Shown: in pieces, positions 1 through 9,252 of the stretch
Numbering within the stretch: position 1 is the stretch's first letter
Layout: each line of letters opens with the position of its first letter
From: Pseudactinotalea sp. HY158
GTDB lineage: Bacteria > Actinomycetota > Actinomycetes > Actinomycetales > Beutenbergiaceae
Direction of reading: 5' to 3'
Length of the DNA stretch: 64,000 bases
Assembly: GCF_009660225.1 (NCBI RefSeq)
Contig: NZ_CP045920.1
Location: 2,294,001-2,358,000 of the forward strand
Translations under genes and position numbers: made by a program
Notes under the pieces: model-generated
What the model saw: only the letters and a program-made list of their open reading frames with translations
Told to the model about the DNA's origin: nothing
The model's database searches: none

Positions 1-291
1 CTGCTCCGGCGGAGAGGACTCCTCCGGCGACGGGGTCGAGCCCGCCGGCTCTCCGGCCGAGGCGGACTGGACCGGGGACTGCCACGACGGCTGGGCGGCC
101 GACTCGGCCGGCGCCTCCGCGCCACCGGCGGCGAGGCGGGCCTTGAGCTCCTCGTTCTCGGCGTAGACCGCGCGCAGGGTGTTGACTACCTCGTCGAGAA
201 AGTCATCGACCTCGTCCTGGTCGTAGCCCTCGCGGAACTTGGTCGGCTGAAACTTCTTGTTGAGGACGTCGTCTGCGGTGAGCAGGGACAT
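1..291 (-). CDS. wag31: DivIVA/Wag31 polar growth protein, 3' end outside window
   Basis: DivIVA-family coiled-coil scaffold that marks poles and septum and directs peripheral wall growth in actinobacteria. The 97 visible residues start MSLLTADDVLNKKF and run into FREGYDQDEVDDFLDEVV, the membrane-binding DivIVA N-terminal domain. Residues from about 58 on are an Ala/Pro/Ser/Glu-rich linker. The gene leaves the window at its left edge, so the C-terminal coiled coil is not seen. It is the last visible member of the division cluster, 114 bp after the YggT gene, the normal actinobacterial position. Confidence 0.93.
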   Translation of the reverse strand, partial: MSLLTADDVLNKKFQPTKFREGYDQDEVDDFLDEVVNTLRAVYAENEELKARLAAGGAEAPAESAAQPSWQSPVQSASAGEPAGSTPSPEESSPPEQ

Positions 292-405
292 GGTCGTCAC
301 CTCGGATTTTCGTTCGAGTCTGAGAGCGTGAGTCGGTCGTGCAGGTTCAGGAGACAAATCTAGCCGATGGCGCGGCGCGGTCTCTCCCGATCCGGTGGCG
401 CATCG

Positions 406-696
406 TCACCGTGCCATCCCGGCCAGGATGTTCAGGAGGATCGAGCAGCCGATGAGGAGGATGAGGAAGGCCAGGTCGAGCGCGATCGAGCCGATCCGCA
501 GCGGGGGGATGAGTCGGCGCAGCCCCTTGATCGGCGGGTCGGTCACCGTGTAGACGCCCTCCGCGATGATCAGCACGACGCCGGAGGGCTTCCAATCCCG
601 GGCGAACACCTGGATCCAGTCGAAGACGAGCCGGACGAACAGCGTGATCATGAACAGCAGCACCACCAGGTAGGCGACGCTCAGGAGGATCTGCAC
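406..696 (-). CDS. YggT family integral membrane protein
   Basis: A 96-residue protein with two hydrophobic segments (about residues 1-28 and 70-92) flanking a polar loop containing DWIQVFARDWKP and VTDPPIKGLRRLIPPLR. The PP-x-x-x-LRR-x-IPPLR pattern is typical of the YggT (DUF552-neighbour) family. The family sits beside sepF in Gram-positive division clusters and in chloroplast relatives; its molecular role is poorly defined but linked to membrane or division organisation. It starts 2 bp after the sepF stop, so it is probably co-translated with sepF. Confidence 0.88.
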   Translation of the reverse strand: MQILLSVAYLVVLLFMITLFVRLVFDWIQVFARDWKPSGVVLIIAEGVYTVTDPPIKGLRRLIPPLRIGSIALDLAFLILLIGCSILLNILAGMAR

Positions 697-698
697 AC

Positions 699-1157
699 TC
701 AGCTCTGGTTGAAGAAGCGGGCCTGCTGGCCTTCGGGCTGGGACTCCTCGGAGGCGATCTCGACCGTGGCGGGTGAGAGCAGGAACACCTTGTTGGTCAC
801 GCGCTCGATCGCGCCGCGCAGTCCGAACACGAGCCCGGCCGAGAAGTCCACGAGCCGCTTGGCGTCCGCGTCGCTCATCTCGGTCAGGTTCATGATGACC
901 GGCGTGCCGGACCTGAACGCCTCACCGATGACCTTCGCGTCGTTGTACGTGCGCGGGTGCACCGTGGTGATCCGCCGCAGGCTCGAGCGGGCCGTGGGCA
1001 GCGGCGTGATCTCGGCCTGCTCCACGTGACGGTAGTCGTCCTCGTAGTTCGCCTCGTCGATGTAATCCGTCTCCATCACCTCCTGGCGGTCCTGCTCTTC
1101 CTGCTGGGCCTCCGAGAGGCCGAGGTACAGCATGGTCTTGCGCAGCGCTCCGGCCAT
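699..1157 (-). CDS. sepF: Cell division protein SepF
   Basis: Membrane anchor of the FtsZ ring; in actinobacteria lacking FtsA it is the main FtsZ tether. The 152-residue protein has an N-terminal amphipathic start ([14 protein letters not shown]), an acidic linker with several Tyr/Glu/Asp (about 25-50), and the SepF core about 62-145 with [26 protein letters not shown] and [18 protein letters not shown]. Start ATG at 1157 is preceded by AAGGGAGC. It lies 106 bp downstream of ftsZ. In many actinobacteria pgeF and yggS lie between the two genes; here neither is present. Confidence 0.96.
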   Translation of the reverse strand: MAGALRKTMLYLGLSEAQQEEQDRQEVMETDYIDEANYEDDYRHVEQAEITPLPTARSSLRRITTVHPRTYNDAKVIGEAFRSGTPVIMNLTEMSDADAKRLVDFSAGLVFGLRGAIERVTNKVFLLSPATVEIASEESQPEGQQARFFNQS

Positions 1158-1263
1158 GGTTGCTCCCTTGAGTGGTGGCTGATCGTGTTCCAGACGCTAG
1201 ACCAGCGGGCCCGACGGAGCGGGCAGCCGGGTCGGCGTGTCGGAGGGAAGCGCGCGACGTCGC

Positions 1264-2523
1264 TCACTTGAGGAAGTCGGGCACGTCCAGGTCGTCGTCG
1301 CTCGAGCGGCGTCGGGGCTCGTCGGCGAAGACGCGCGGCACCTCCATGCTCACCTCGGGGGCCGAGGTGACGGCGGGCGAGGTGCCGGACCCGTTCCACT
1401 GGTCCGCGCGCCGGGGCGCCGGCTCCGCGGGCCGCTGGGGCTCCGGCGCGGGCCGCGCGGGCGAGGCGACCGACGGAAGGGGTGCTGCGTCGTCCTCAGG
1501 CACCCGGCTGGGCACGGCGGGAACCGCCGGCTGCGCGGCCGGACGCGCGGCGGGCACCTGCTTGCGCGGCGTGGGGCTGCCGGAATCGAAGCCGGCGGCG
1601 ATGACGGTCACGCGGACCTCGTCGCCGAGGGCGTCGTCGATCACGGCACCGAAGATGATGTTCGCCTCCGGGTGGGCCGCCTCCTGCACGAGGCGCGCGG
1701 CCTCGTGGATCTCGAACAGGCCGAGGTCGGAGCCGCCCTGGATGGAGAGCAGCACGCCGTGGGCGCCGTCGATGCTCGCCTCGAGCAGCGGCGAGGAGAT
1801 CGCCAGCTCGGAGGCCTGGACGGCGCGGTCCTCCCCGCGGGCGGAACCGATGCCCATGAGCGCGCTGCCGGCGCCCTGCATGACGGACTTGACGTCGGCG
1901 AAGTCGAGGTTGATCAGGCCCGGGGTGGTGATGAGGTCGGTGATGCCCTGAACACCGGAGAGGAGCACCTGGTCGGCCGACTTGAACGCATCGAGCACCG
2001 AGACGTTGCGGTCGGAGATCGAGAGCAGGCGGTCGTTCGGGATGACGATGAGCGTGTCGACCTCGGCGCGCAGCGCCTCGATGCCGGAGTCGGCCTGGAC
2101 GCCGCGGCGGCGCCCCTCGAACGTGAACGGGCGCGTGACCACGCCGATCGTCAGGGCTCCGAGCGAGCGGGCGATCTTCGCCACGACCGGGGCTCCCCCG
2201 GTGCCCGTGCCGCCGCCCTCACCGGCGGTGACGAAGACCATGTCGGCCCCGCGCAGCACCTCCTCGATGTCCTCGGAGTGGTCCTCGGCGGCCTTCTTGC
2301 CGACCTCCGGGTCGGCCCCGGCACCGAGGCCGCGGGTGAGCTCGCGGCCGACGTCGAGCTTGACGTCGGCATCGGACATCAAGAGCGCCTGCGCATCGGT
2401 GTTGACGGCGATGAACTCCACGCCCTTCAACCCGACCTCGATCATCCGGTTGACGGCATTGACACCGCCACCGCCGATGCCCACGACTTTGATGACCGCC
2501 AGGTAGTTCTGCGGTGCCGCCAC
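1264..2523 (-). CDS. ftsZ: Cell division GTPase FtsZ
   Basis: Tubulin-like GTPase that forms the Z ring. Chosen start is GTG at 2523 ([15 protein letters not shown]), preceded by AGAGGGA at good spacing; a TTG nine codons upstream is less likely. The 419-residue product has the nucleotide-binding GIGGGG (about 15-20), the tubulin signature GGGTGTG (103-109), a variable Pro/Ala-rich linker from about 310, and the C-terminal interaction peptide [11 protein letters not shown], which binds SepF and other Z-ring partners. It is separated from ftsQ by 207 bp, so a dedicated promoter is expected there. Confidence 0.98.
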   Translation of the reverse strand: MAAPQNYLAVIKVVGIGGGGVNAVNRMIEVGLKGVEFIAVNTDAQALLMSDADVKLDVGRELTRGLGAGADPEVGKKAAEDHSEDIEEVLRGADMVFVTAGEGGGTGTGGAPVVAKIARSLGALTIGVVTRPFTFEGRRRGVQADSGIEALRAEVDTLIVIPNDRLLSISDRNVSVLDAFKSADQVLLSGVQGITDLITTPGLINLDFADVKSVMQGAGSALMGIGSARGEDRAVQASELAISSPLLEASIDGAHGVLLSIQGGSDLGLFEIHEAARLVQEAAHPEANIIFGAVIDDALGDEVRVTVIAAGFDSGSPTPRKQVPAARPAAQPAVPAVPSRVPEDDAAPLPSVASPARPAPEPQRPAEPAPRRADQWNGSGTSPAVTSAPEVSMEVPRVFADEPRRRSSDDDLDVPDFLK

Positions 2524-2552
2524 GTCGTTCCCTCTCGTCGCCGATCGCAACC

Positions 2553-2575
2553 TTCAACCTCAGGTAGAGGCTTAA
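2553..2575. promoter_or_regulatory. Inverted repeat upstream of ftsZ
   Basis: Imperfect 9-bp inverted repeat: TTCAACCTC (2553-2561) and GAGGCTTAA (2567-2575) around a 5-bp centre, 7 of 9 pairs matching. It lies 30-52 bp before the ftsZ GTG in a 207-bp gap that is locally AT-richer than its surroundings. Position and symmetry suggest an operator or promoter element for the extra ftsZ promoter usually found between ftsQ and ftsZ. The binding factor is unknown. Confidence 0.4.
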
Positions 2576-2730
2576 AGTTATGTCATTTTCCTGCACCGAT
2601 GACCGTAGGTGTGCGGGCCGTCGGGGGCAACGACATTCGCGGGCGTGTTTCGCGGGCGGGTCACCACCGGGCGGAGCGGATCCCCCACACCGGCGTGGTC
2701 ACGGGTCCGCGCCGGGCCGCACCGGGCCGA

Positions 2731-3762
2731 TCAGGAGGTCGTGGGTGAGAGCGGCTCGGCGACGTTGTAGACCGACGCCTCCACCTGGAGCAGGGTCTCG
2801 AGCACGGCGGCCTTGAGGTCGCTCTCCTCGGCGCTGCCCCACTCGACCCTTGCGCCGTCCGCGAGCTCGAGCCGGATCGTCTCCGGACCGGTTGCGCTCA
2901 CGGCGGCCACCTCGACGTCGTCGGCCAGCGAGGCCATGACCGTGAGCGCGGCCTCGACGGTCGGACCGGTGAGGTCACCGATCGGCACCTCGACCACGGG
3001 CAGCCCCTCGGGCGCCTCCTCGAGGTGATTGAGCTCCACCCCGTCGGCATCCACGACGACGTAGGCCCCCTCGTGCTCGACCGCGGCCTCGGGCTTGCGC
3101 GCGACGACGTCGACCTCGAGGCCGTGCGGCCATGAGCGGGTGATCGTCGCCTCCTTGACGCCGATGATCGACTCGATCCCGGCGACCATCCCGGCGGTGT
3201 CGAGGCGGGCGAGCGGCGTGCCGACCGCGGGCGTGACGAAGGCCGCGATCTCCTCGGTCGAGGCCTGCGCGGAGCCCCCGGTGATGGCGATCTCCGACTC
3301 CTCGAGGGCCAGCCAGGGCGAGAAGCCGACCACCCAGCCGAGGAATCCGAGCACGAGCAGGGCACCCGCGCCGATGCCGACCAGGCGCATGCGTCGGGCC
3401 CGGAGCGCGGCGCTGCGTTCGGCGAGCCGGTCGGCCAGCCCCGTGCTCACCGTCGGTGCCGGCCGCGCGGGCGGCCCGGGAAGCTCGACGGGCGGCGTGC
3501 GGCGGTTCAGCCGGGCCGGCCGGATCCGCGGCGGGATCGCGGCCGGGCGGGCGTCCGACTCCGCGATTCCATCGGTCGGCTCCGGCGCGCTGGTCGGGCT
3601 GATCGGGCTCCCGGGACTGAGGGGGCTCGCGGCGCCGGCCCGGCCCGCGTCGACGCCGGGCCCCGGCTCGACCTGCCGATCGGGCGGCGGCGACGGGGGC
3701 GTCGGCAGGGTCGGTCGTGGCCGCGGGTTCGCCGGCGCGAAGGACGGCGGCGGCTCAGCCAT
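2731..3762 (-). CDS. ftsQ: Divisome protein FtsQ
   Basis: Bitopic divisome protein linking early and late division components. The 343 residues comprise a long Pro-rich cytoplasmic part (1-about 120, including RRTPPVELPGPPARPAP), one transmembrane helix around 127-147 (MRLVGIGAGALLVLGFLGWVV), then the extracellular POTRA and beta domains (SEIAITG, GTPLARLDTAGMVAGIESI, SWPHGLEVDVVARKPEAAV). The helix is followed by the usual V/A-R-x-P-x-A pattern of the FtsQ family. It starts 8 nt inside the murC 3' end, indicating translational coupling. Confidence 0.94.
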   Translation of the reverse strand: MAEPPPSFAPANPRPRPTLPTPPSPPPDRQVEPGPGVDAGRAGAASPLSPGSPISPTSAPEPTDGIAESDARPAAIPPRIRPARLNRRTPPVELPGPPARPAPTVSTGLADRLAERSAALRARRMRLVGIGAGALLVLGFLGWVVGFSPWLALEESEIAITGGSAQASTEEIAAFVTPAVGTPLARLDTAGMVAGIESIIGVKEATITRSWPHGLEVDVVARKPEAAVEHEGAYVVVDADGVELNHLEEAPEGLPVVEVPIGDLTGPTVEAALTVMASLADDVEVAAVSATGPETIRLELADGARVEWGSAEESDLKAAVLETLLQVEASVYNVAEPLSPTTS

Positions 3763-5122
3763 CGTCGCCGTCCCGGCGCGCGCGCAGGGACGCCACGAGC
3801 CGGGGGCCGAGGGCCGTCACGTCGCCGGCGCCGATCGTGAGCACGAGGTCGCCCGGCCGGGCGTCGCGCCGGATCGCGTCGACGGCGTCGTCGAACGAGG
3901 CCGCGGGCCGCAGGGCGGGCGCGGCATCGGTGATGAGCGCGGAGGTCACGCCCGGCTGCGGCTCCTCCCGGGCGGGGTAGATCGGCAGCACGAACGCCTC
4001 GTCGGCGAGCGCGAGGGCGCCGGCGAACTCCGCGGCGAACGCGGCCGTGCGGGAGAACAGGTGCGGCTGGAACACGGCGAGCACCCGGCCCGGTCCGGCG
4101 ACCTGCCGGGCCGTGCGCAGGAGGGCGGTGACCTCCGTGGGGTGGTGGGCGTAGTCGTCGATCACGCGGATGCCGCCGACCTCGCCCTTGGTCTCGAACC
4201 GGCGGGACGTGCCGCCGAAGGTGGCCAGCGCGTCCGCCATCGCCACCGGCGACACCCCGAGCTCCACCCCGGCGCACCAGGCCGCGGCGGCGTTGAGCAC
4301 GTTGTGCTCCCCGGGCACGGCCAGGTCGAGCCGCAGCGACAGGTCGTCGGTGGTGAGCACCGCGCTCGCGCTCCCGGCCCCGGAATGCAGGTGCTCGAGG
4401 CGGACGTCGGCCCCCGGCGAGGTGCCGTACGTGCAGGCGCGGATCCCCCGGGCGGCCGCGAGGGCCGCGAGCGCCGCCGAGCCGATGTCATCGGCGCAGG
4501 CGACGAGCAGCCCGCCGGGAACGATCCGGCCTGCGAACTCCTCGAAGGCGGTGTAGACCGCGCGGACGCTGCCGTAGTGATCGAGGTGGTCGGGTTCGAT
4601 GTTCGTGACGATCCCGATCCGGGGGCGGTAGTTGAGGAACGAGCCGTCCGACTCGTCGGCCTCGGCCACGAACGGGCCCGTGCCCGCGTGGGCCCCGGAG
4701 CCGACGCCGACGACGATCGCACCCACGGCGAACCCGGGATCGAGCCCGGCCTCCCGGAGCGCGACGGCCAGCATGCCCGAGGTCGAGGTCTTCCCGTGCG
4801 CCCCGGCGACGGCCACGAAGTCGGCGTCCGCGGCGGCCATCGCGAGCGCCTCGGAGCGGTGGATCACCTCGATGCCGCCCGCCCGGGCCGCGACGAGCTC
4901 GACGTTGTTCTCGCGGATCGCGGTGGAGACGACCACGAGGTCGGCCCCGGCGACGTGGTCGGCGTCGTGGCCCACCCAGACCCGGGCGCCGAGGCCGCGG
5001 AGCCGGTCGAGCGCGGTCGACTCGCGCTGGTCGGAGCCCTGGACGTCGTGTCCGGCGGCGAGCAGCAGCTCGGCCACGACGCTCATCCCGGCCCCGCCGA
5101 TGGCGATGAAGTGGATCCTCAT
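3755..5122 (-). CDS. murC: UDP-N-acetylmuramate--L-alanine ligase MurC
   Basis: Adds L-Ala to UDP-MurNAc, the first peptide step of peptidoglycan precursor synthesis in the cytoplasm. The 455 residues begin MRIHFIAIGGAGMS (Rossmann UDP-binding part), carry the ATP-binding GAHGKTST at 107-114, the NIEPDHLDHYGS region and the C-terminal DDYAHHPTEVTALL motif characteristic of MurC. Length is typical. Its ATG overlaps the murG stop by 4 nt (ATGA). High confidence from motifs and from its place between murG and ftsQ. Confidence 0.97.
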   Translation of the reverse strand: MRIHFIAIGGAGMSVVAELLLAAGHDVQGSDQRESTALDRLRGLGARVWVGHDADHVAGADLVVVSTAIRENNVELVAARAGGIEVIHRSEALAMAAADADFVAVAGAHGKTSTSGMLAVALREAGLDPGFAVGAIVVGVGSGAHAGTGPFVAEADESDGSFLNYRPRIGIVTNIEPDHLDHYGSVRAVYTAFEEFAGRIVPGGLLVACADDIGSAALAALAAARGIRACTYGTSPGADVRLEHLHSGAGSASAVLTTDDLSLRLDLAVPGEHNVLNAAAAWCAGVELGVSPVAMADALATFGGTSRRFETKGEVGGIRVIDDYAHHPTEVTALLRTARQVAGPGRVLAVFQPHLFSRTAAFAAEFAGALALADEAFVLPIYPAREEPQPGVTSALITDAAPALRPAASFDDAVDAIRRDARPGDLVLTIGAGDVTALGPRLVASLRARRDGDDG

Positions 5123-6372
5123 GACGACGCCCCCGGGGTCGCCTCGCCGGCACCACCGTCGGCCCCGTCGCCGGCGCCGTCCTCGGAGCCGTCACCGGCC
5201 CCGCCGTCTGCCCCGTCCTCGGAGCCGGCGAGGATGGCGAGGATCGTCGCGGTGAGCCGCTCGGCGCCGTCCTGGACGCCCGCGGAGGCCGCACGGTCGG
5301 CCATCTCCGCGAGCGCCGCGGAATCCTCGAGCAGCGGCACGACGACCGACTCCACCCAGGCCGGGGTGAACTCGGAATCGGGAACGAGCACTCCCCCGCC
5401 GGCGGTCACGACATCGGCCGCGTTGAGGCGCTGCTCGCCGTTGCCCACGGGCAGCGGCACGTAGATCGCGGGGAGACCGAGCGCCGTGAGCTCGGCGACC
5501 GTGCCGGCGCCGGCGCGGCAGACGACCAGGTCCGCGCAGGCGAGCGCCTGGGCCATGTCCACGAGGTACTCGGCCACGTGATAGTCCGGGCCTGGCCCGC
5601 CGTTCCCATCAGGCTCGTCAGATCCAGTAGATCCGGCAGATCCAGTGGGTCCGGCGGACTTGCCGCGCCCGGTCAGGTGGTAGACCTGCGCCCCGGTGCC
5701 GAGCAGGGCGGGGGCCGCGGCGGGCATGGTCTCGTTCAGGCGTTGCGCCCCGAGTGAGCCGCCCGTGACGAGCACGATCGGCCGGTCCGGGTCGAGCCCG
5801 AGCGCGGCGGCGCCGGCGACCCGGGCGGCCCGGGCGTCGCGCCGCCGGGCCTCGATGAGCTCGGAGATCTGTGGCCGCAGCGGCAGGCCCACGGTCACGG
5901 TGTGGCGGCGGGATCGCAGCGGTGTGCCGGGGAACGTGAGGGCGATCGTGTGCGCGAACCGGGCGCCGAGCCGGTTCGCGAGGCCGGGCCGGGCGTTCTG
6001 CTCGTGGATGACCACGGGCACGCCCGCGCTGCGGGCGGCCAGATAGGCGGGGGTGGAGACGTAGCCGCCGAAGCCGACGACCGCCCCCGCCCGGGGGCTG
6101 TCCTCGATGGCCGCGCGGGCCGCGGCGACTGCGGCGCGCCACCGGGAGGGGAAGGTGAACAGGGCCGGCGAGGGTCGGCGTGGCAGCGGCACCTTCGGGA
6201 TCGGCACGAGGTCGAATCCGGCCGCGGGCACGAGGTCCGCCTCGAGGCCCTCCGCGGTTCCCAGGACGGTCACCTCGATGCCCGCCGCCCGCAGGCCCGC
6301 GGCGGTGGCCAGGAGGGGGTTGACGTGGCCCGCGGAGCCTCCCCCGGCGAGCACGACCCGGCGCTCAGCCAC
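5119..6372 (-). CDS. murG: UDP-GlcNAc:lipid I transferase MurG with in-frame repeat insert
   Basis: Makes lipid II from lipid I on the inner membrane face. The GTG at 6372 is chosen because it overlaps the ftsW stop by 8 nt and gives MAERRVVLAGGGSAGHVNPLL, with the glycine-rich loop at 10-16; 417 aa. Later motifs are VIHEQNARPGLANR, VTGGSLGAQRLN and CRAGAGTVAELTALGLPAIYVPLP. Two low-complexity parts are unusual: a Gly/Ser/Thr/Pro insert at about 237-264 encoded by 9-bp repeats, and an acidic Gly/Ala/Asp tail of about 35 residues. Both should be surface loops and not affect catalysis. Confidence 0.96.
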   Translation of the reverse strand: MAERRVVLAGGGSAGHVNPLLATAAGLRAAGIEVTVLGTAEGLEADLVPAAGFDLVPIPKVPLPRRPSPALFTFPSRWRAAVAAARAAIEDSPRAGAVVGFGGYVSTPAYLAARSAGVPVVIHEQNARPGLANRLGARFAHTIALTFPGTPLRSRRHTVTVGLPLRPQISELIEARRRDARAARVAGAAALGLDPDRPIVLVTGGSLGAQRLNETMPAAAPALLGTGAQVYHLTGRGKSAGPTGSAGSTGSDEPDGNGGPGPDYHVAEYLVDMAQALACADLVVCRAGAGTVAELTALGLPAIYVPLPVGNGEQRLNAADVVTAGGGVLVPDSEFTPAWVESVVVPLLEDSAALAEMADRAASAGVQDGAERLTATILAILAGSEDGADGGAGDGSEDGAGDGADGGAGEATPGASS

Positions 6373-7645
6373 GCCCGCGCCTCGGGGCGAGCACGGCGAG
6401 CGAGGACCGCAGGCCCGCCGAACGCGCCTGCAGCACCTCCCGGCAGCCGGGTTCGGTGCGCGCGAACGCGATGACGAACGCGAGCGCGGCCATGGTGGTG
6501 ACCAACGAGGATCCTCCCGAGGAGATGAGCGGCAACGGCACCCCGATGACCGGGGCCATGCCGATCGCACTGGCGATGTTGATGAGCGCCTGGCCGATCA
6601 CCCAGGCGGCGATCGCGGCGGTGGCGATCTTGGCGAACGGGTCCGGGTGGCGCTTGATGATGCGCATCATCCCGATCGCGAGCAGCAGGTACAGCCCGAG
6701 CACCACGAGCGCGCCGAGCAGCCCGAGCTCCTCCCCGATGATCGCGAAGATGAAGTCGTTGTCGGCCTCGGGCAGATAGAGCCACTTCGACCGGGACGCT
6801 CCGAGACCCACCCCGAACAGGCCGCCCGTGCCGAACCCCTGCAGCGCGCGGATCGACTGCATGCTCGTGCCGAGCGGATCCGACTCCCCCCGGCCGAGGA
6901 ACTCCGTGATGCGGTGCATCCGGTTGCCGGAGGAGACGACGAACGCGGCGACCACCCCGACCGCGACCATGCCCACCCCGTAGAACATGATCCGCGGCAC
7001 CCCGGCCACCCAGAAGGCGCCGGCGATGAGGAGTCCGAAGATGAGCGCGGTGCCCAGATCCCGGGTGTAGAACACCATGCCGATCATGTAGGCCGACATG
7101 ACGCCGCCGGGCAGCAGCACGTGCTTCCAGTCCTTGAGCAGCGGCCCCTTCGCTGCGAGCACGGCCCCGAGCCACACGGCGAGCCCGAACTTGGCGAACT
7201 CGCTCGGCTGGAAGTTCTGCCCGGCGATCGAGACCCACGCCGCGTTCCCGCCCTTGCTCAGCCGGAACGCCGGCACGAACAGCAGCAGCTGCATCGCGGC
7301 GGTGAGGAGCAGGATCGGCCAGCTGAGGAACCGCAGCCACGAGACCTTGAGCCGGGAGACGACGATCATGAGCGGCAGCGCGAGCAGCGCGAACTTCGCC
7401 TGCGAGAGGAAGCCCTCGAACGGGGTGCGCCCGCCGGTGGCCTTGAGCGAGTAGACGGTCGAGGCCGACAGCACCATGACCAGCCCGATCGCCAGCAGCG
7501 CCGCGGTCGTGCCGACCACGAGATAGTAGGTGGCGGTCGGCGCGTCCCAGGCCGCGATCCGCCGGCTCGATCGTTTGGGGACGGCGTCGCTCGCCGCGGG
7601 CGCTCGGCCCCGGGCGGCACGGCCGGGCCGCTCGATCACGCTCAT
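6365..7645 (-). CDS. ftsW: SEDS glycosyltransferase FtsW
   Basis: Polytopic SEDS-family peptidoglycan polymerase of the divisome, partner of FtsI. The 426-residue protein has a cytoplasmic N-terminus of about 40 residues and about ten hydrophobic segments, with family motifs QPSEFAKFGLAVWLG, RDLGTALIFGLL, DNDFIFAIIGEELGL and the C-terminal PLPLISSGGSSLVTTMAALA. It overlaps murD by 4 nt and murG by 8 nt. The assignment to FtsW rather than RodA rests on its dcw location. Confidence 0.97.
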   Translation of the reverse strand: MSVIERPGRAARGRAPAASDAVPKRSSRRIAAWDAPTATYYLVVGTTAALLAIGLVMVLSASTVYSLKATGGRTPFEGFLSQAKFALLALPLMIVVSRLKVSWLRFLSWPILLLTAAMQLLLFVPAFRLSKGGNAAWVSIAGQNFQPSEFAKFGLAVWLGAVLAAKGPLLKDWKHVLLPGGVMSAYMIGMVFYTRDLGTALIFGLLIAGAFWVAGVPRIMFYGVGMVAVGVVAAFVVSSGNRMHRITEFLGRGESDPLGTSMQSIRALQGFGTGGLFGVGLGASRSKWLYLPEADNDFIFAIIGEELGLLGALVVLGLYLLLAIGMMRIIKRHPDPFAKIATAAIAAWVIGQALINIASAIGMAPVIGVPLPLISSGGSSLVTTMAALAFVIAFARTEPGCREVLQARSAGLRSSLAVLAPRRGRG

Positions 7646-9252
7646 GCCTGCGCCTCGAGGTCGCGCACCGCCCGGACGAAGGCCTCGCCCCGGGCCGCAT
7701 AGCTCGCGAACTGGTCCATCGAGGCTCCCGCGGGGGCGAGCAGGACCGTGTCGCCCGGGTGGGCGAGCGCGGCGGCGGCTCGGATCGCGGATCGCATCAC
7801 ATCATCGTCGCCTGGGTCGACGCGTACGCGCGGGACCTGCGGCGCGTGTCGCGTGAGCGCGTCGGTGAACGGCTCCTCGTCGACGCCGATGAGCACGGCG
7901 GCCCGCAGCCGGTGGCCATGCGCGGACACGAGCTCGTCGAACCGGGCGCCCTTGGCGAGCCCGCCGGCGATCCACACGATCGAGGAGGCCGGGTGCCCGG
8001 CGAGGGCCGCCGCGGCGGCGTGGGCGTTCGTGGCCTTCGAGTCGTCGACGTAGTGCACGCCGGCCACGGTGGCGACGTCCTCGAGGCGGTGGCGGCCCGG
8101 GTCGTAGGCCCGCAGTCCGCCGGTGACGGCCTCGGGGGGCACGTCGTCGGCGCGGGCGAGCGCCGCCGCGGCGAGGGCGTCGGCGACCAGGTGCGGGGCG
8201 AGTCCGGTCGGGCCGGCGAGCCGGGCCAGGTCGCTCAGGTCCGCGAGCACCTGACCGTGAGAGTGCCGCCCGTGGATGAAGGCCCGGTCCACGAGCGCGG
8301 TCTCGACGAGGCCGACCTGGCCCACGGCGGGGGCGGCGAGGGTGAACCCGATCCCCCGGGCGCCCTCGATCACGTCGGCCCGCTCGACGAGCTCCCGGGT
8401 GATCGGGCTCGCGTCGTTGTAGATGCACGCGCGCCGGGTGTGGGTGTGGATGCGGCCCTTGTCCGCGGCATACGCCTCGGCCGAGCCGTGCCAGTCGAGG
8501 TGGTCGTCGGCGAGGTTGATCACGGCGCTGGCCACGGCGGAGACGGAGGAGGTGAAGTGGAGCTGGAAGCTCGACAGTTCCACCGCGAGGGCGTCGAGTG
8601 GCCGGCCGGAGCCGCGGGAGCCGAGCACGGTCGTGGCGATCGGCACGCCGACGTTGCCGACGGCGGGGGCGTTGCGCCCCGCCGCGGCCAGGATCGCGGC
8701 GAGCATCCCCACGGTCGTGGTCTTGCCGTTCGTTCCGGTCAGGGTGAGCCAGTGCGTGGCCGGGTCGCTCAGGTGCCAGGCGAGCTCGACCTCGCTCCAG
8801 ATCGGTATCGACCGTCCGCTCTGTCGGCTCTGTCGGCTCTGTCGGCTCCGTCCGCCCTCTCCGCCCTGCCTGCTCTGTCCGCTCTCGTCACCCGTGCCGC
8901 GTCGGCCGCCCACCGCGCGGATCACGGGATGGCTCGGCGCCCACCCCGGGGAGGCGACGAGCAGGCTCGCGCCCGCGGCGACCGCGGATCGGGCGCGGTC
9001 GGCGAGACGGTGCGGGTCGTCGTCCGTAATCACCTCGACCGCCGCGGGCAGGCCGGACAGCTCCGCGGGCGACCCTCCCTCGAGCACGGTCACGCGCGCG
9101 CCGAGCTCGGTGAGCGCCGCGGTGGCGGACCGGCCGGTGGCGCCCCAGCCGGCGACGAGCACGTGGGCGCCTGCGAACGCCTCCGGGCCGCGCCGCGCGG
9201 ACGGGTCCGCGAGCGGCGCCGCGAACCGCCGGTTCGGCTCGAGCGAGGTCAC
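7642..9252 (-). CDS. murD: UDP-MurNAc-L-alanine--D-glutamate ligase MurD with repeat insert
   Basis: Adds D-Glu to UDP-MurNAc-L-Ala. GTG at 9252 is chosen because it forms a GTGA overlap with the mraY stop and yields [10 protein letters not shown]...[13 protein letters not shown]; an open frame runs much further upstream through mraY but is not the gene. 536 aa with the ATP loop TGTNGKTTT at 172-180, [12 protein letters not shown] and [15 protein letters not shown]. An insert at about 117-148 ([12 protein letters not shown], then RQS repeats) lies between the N-terminal UDP domain and the ATPase domain and is encoded by 9-bp repeats. It makes the protein longer than usual MurD (about 450-490). 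Confidence 0.96.
   Translation of the reverse strand: MTSLEPNRRFAAPLADPSARRGPEAFAGAHVLVAGWGATGRSATAALTELGARVTVLEGGSPAELSGLPAAVEVITDDDPHRLADRARSAVAAGASLLVASPGWAPSHPVIRAVGGRRGTGDESGQSRQGGEGGRSRQSRQSRQSGRSIPIWSEVELAWHLSDPATHWLTLTGTNGKTTTVGMLAAILAAAGRNAPAVGNVGVPIATTVLGSRGSGRPLDALAVELSSFQLHFTSSVSAVASAVINLADDHLDWHGSAEAYAADKGRIHTHTRRACIYNDASPITRELVERADVIEGARGIGFTLAAPAVGQVGLVETALVDRAFIHGRHSHGQVLADLSDLARLAGPTGLAPHLVADALAAAALARADDVPPEAVTGGLRAYDPGRHRLEDVATVAGVHYVDDSKATNAHAAAAALAGHPASSIVWIAGGLAKGARFDELVSAHGHRLRAAVLIGVDEEPFTDALTRHAPQVPRVRVDPGDDDVMRSAIRAAAALAHPGDTVLLAPAGASMDQFASYAARGEAFVRAVRDLEAQA

Noticed and set aside
1237-2748. Long open frame antisense to ftsZ and similar long frames opposite most genes
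   Set aside because: High G+C content produces long shadow frames; they have no family motifs, and the genes on the other strand are certain.
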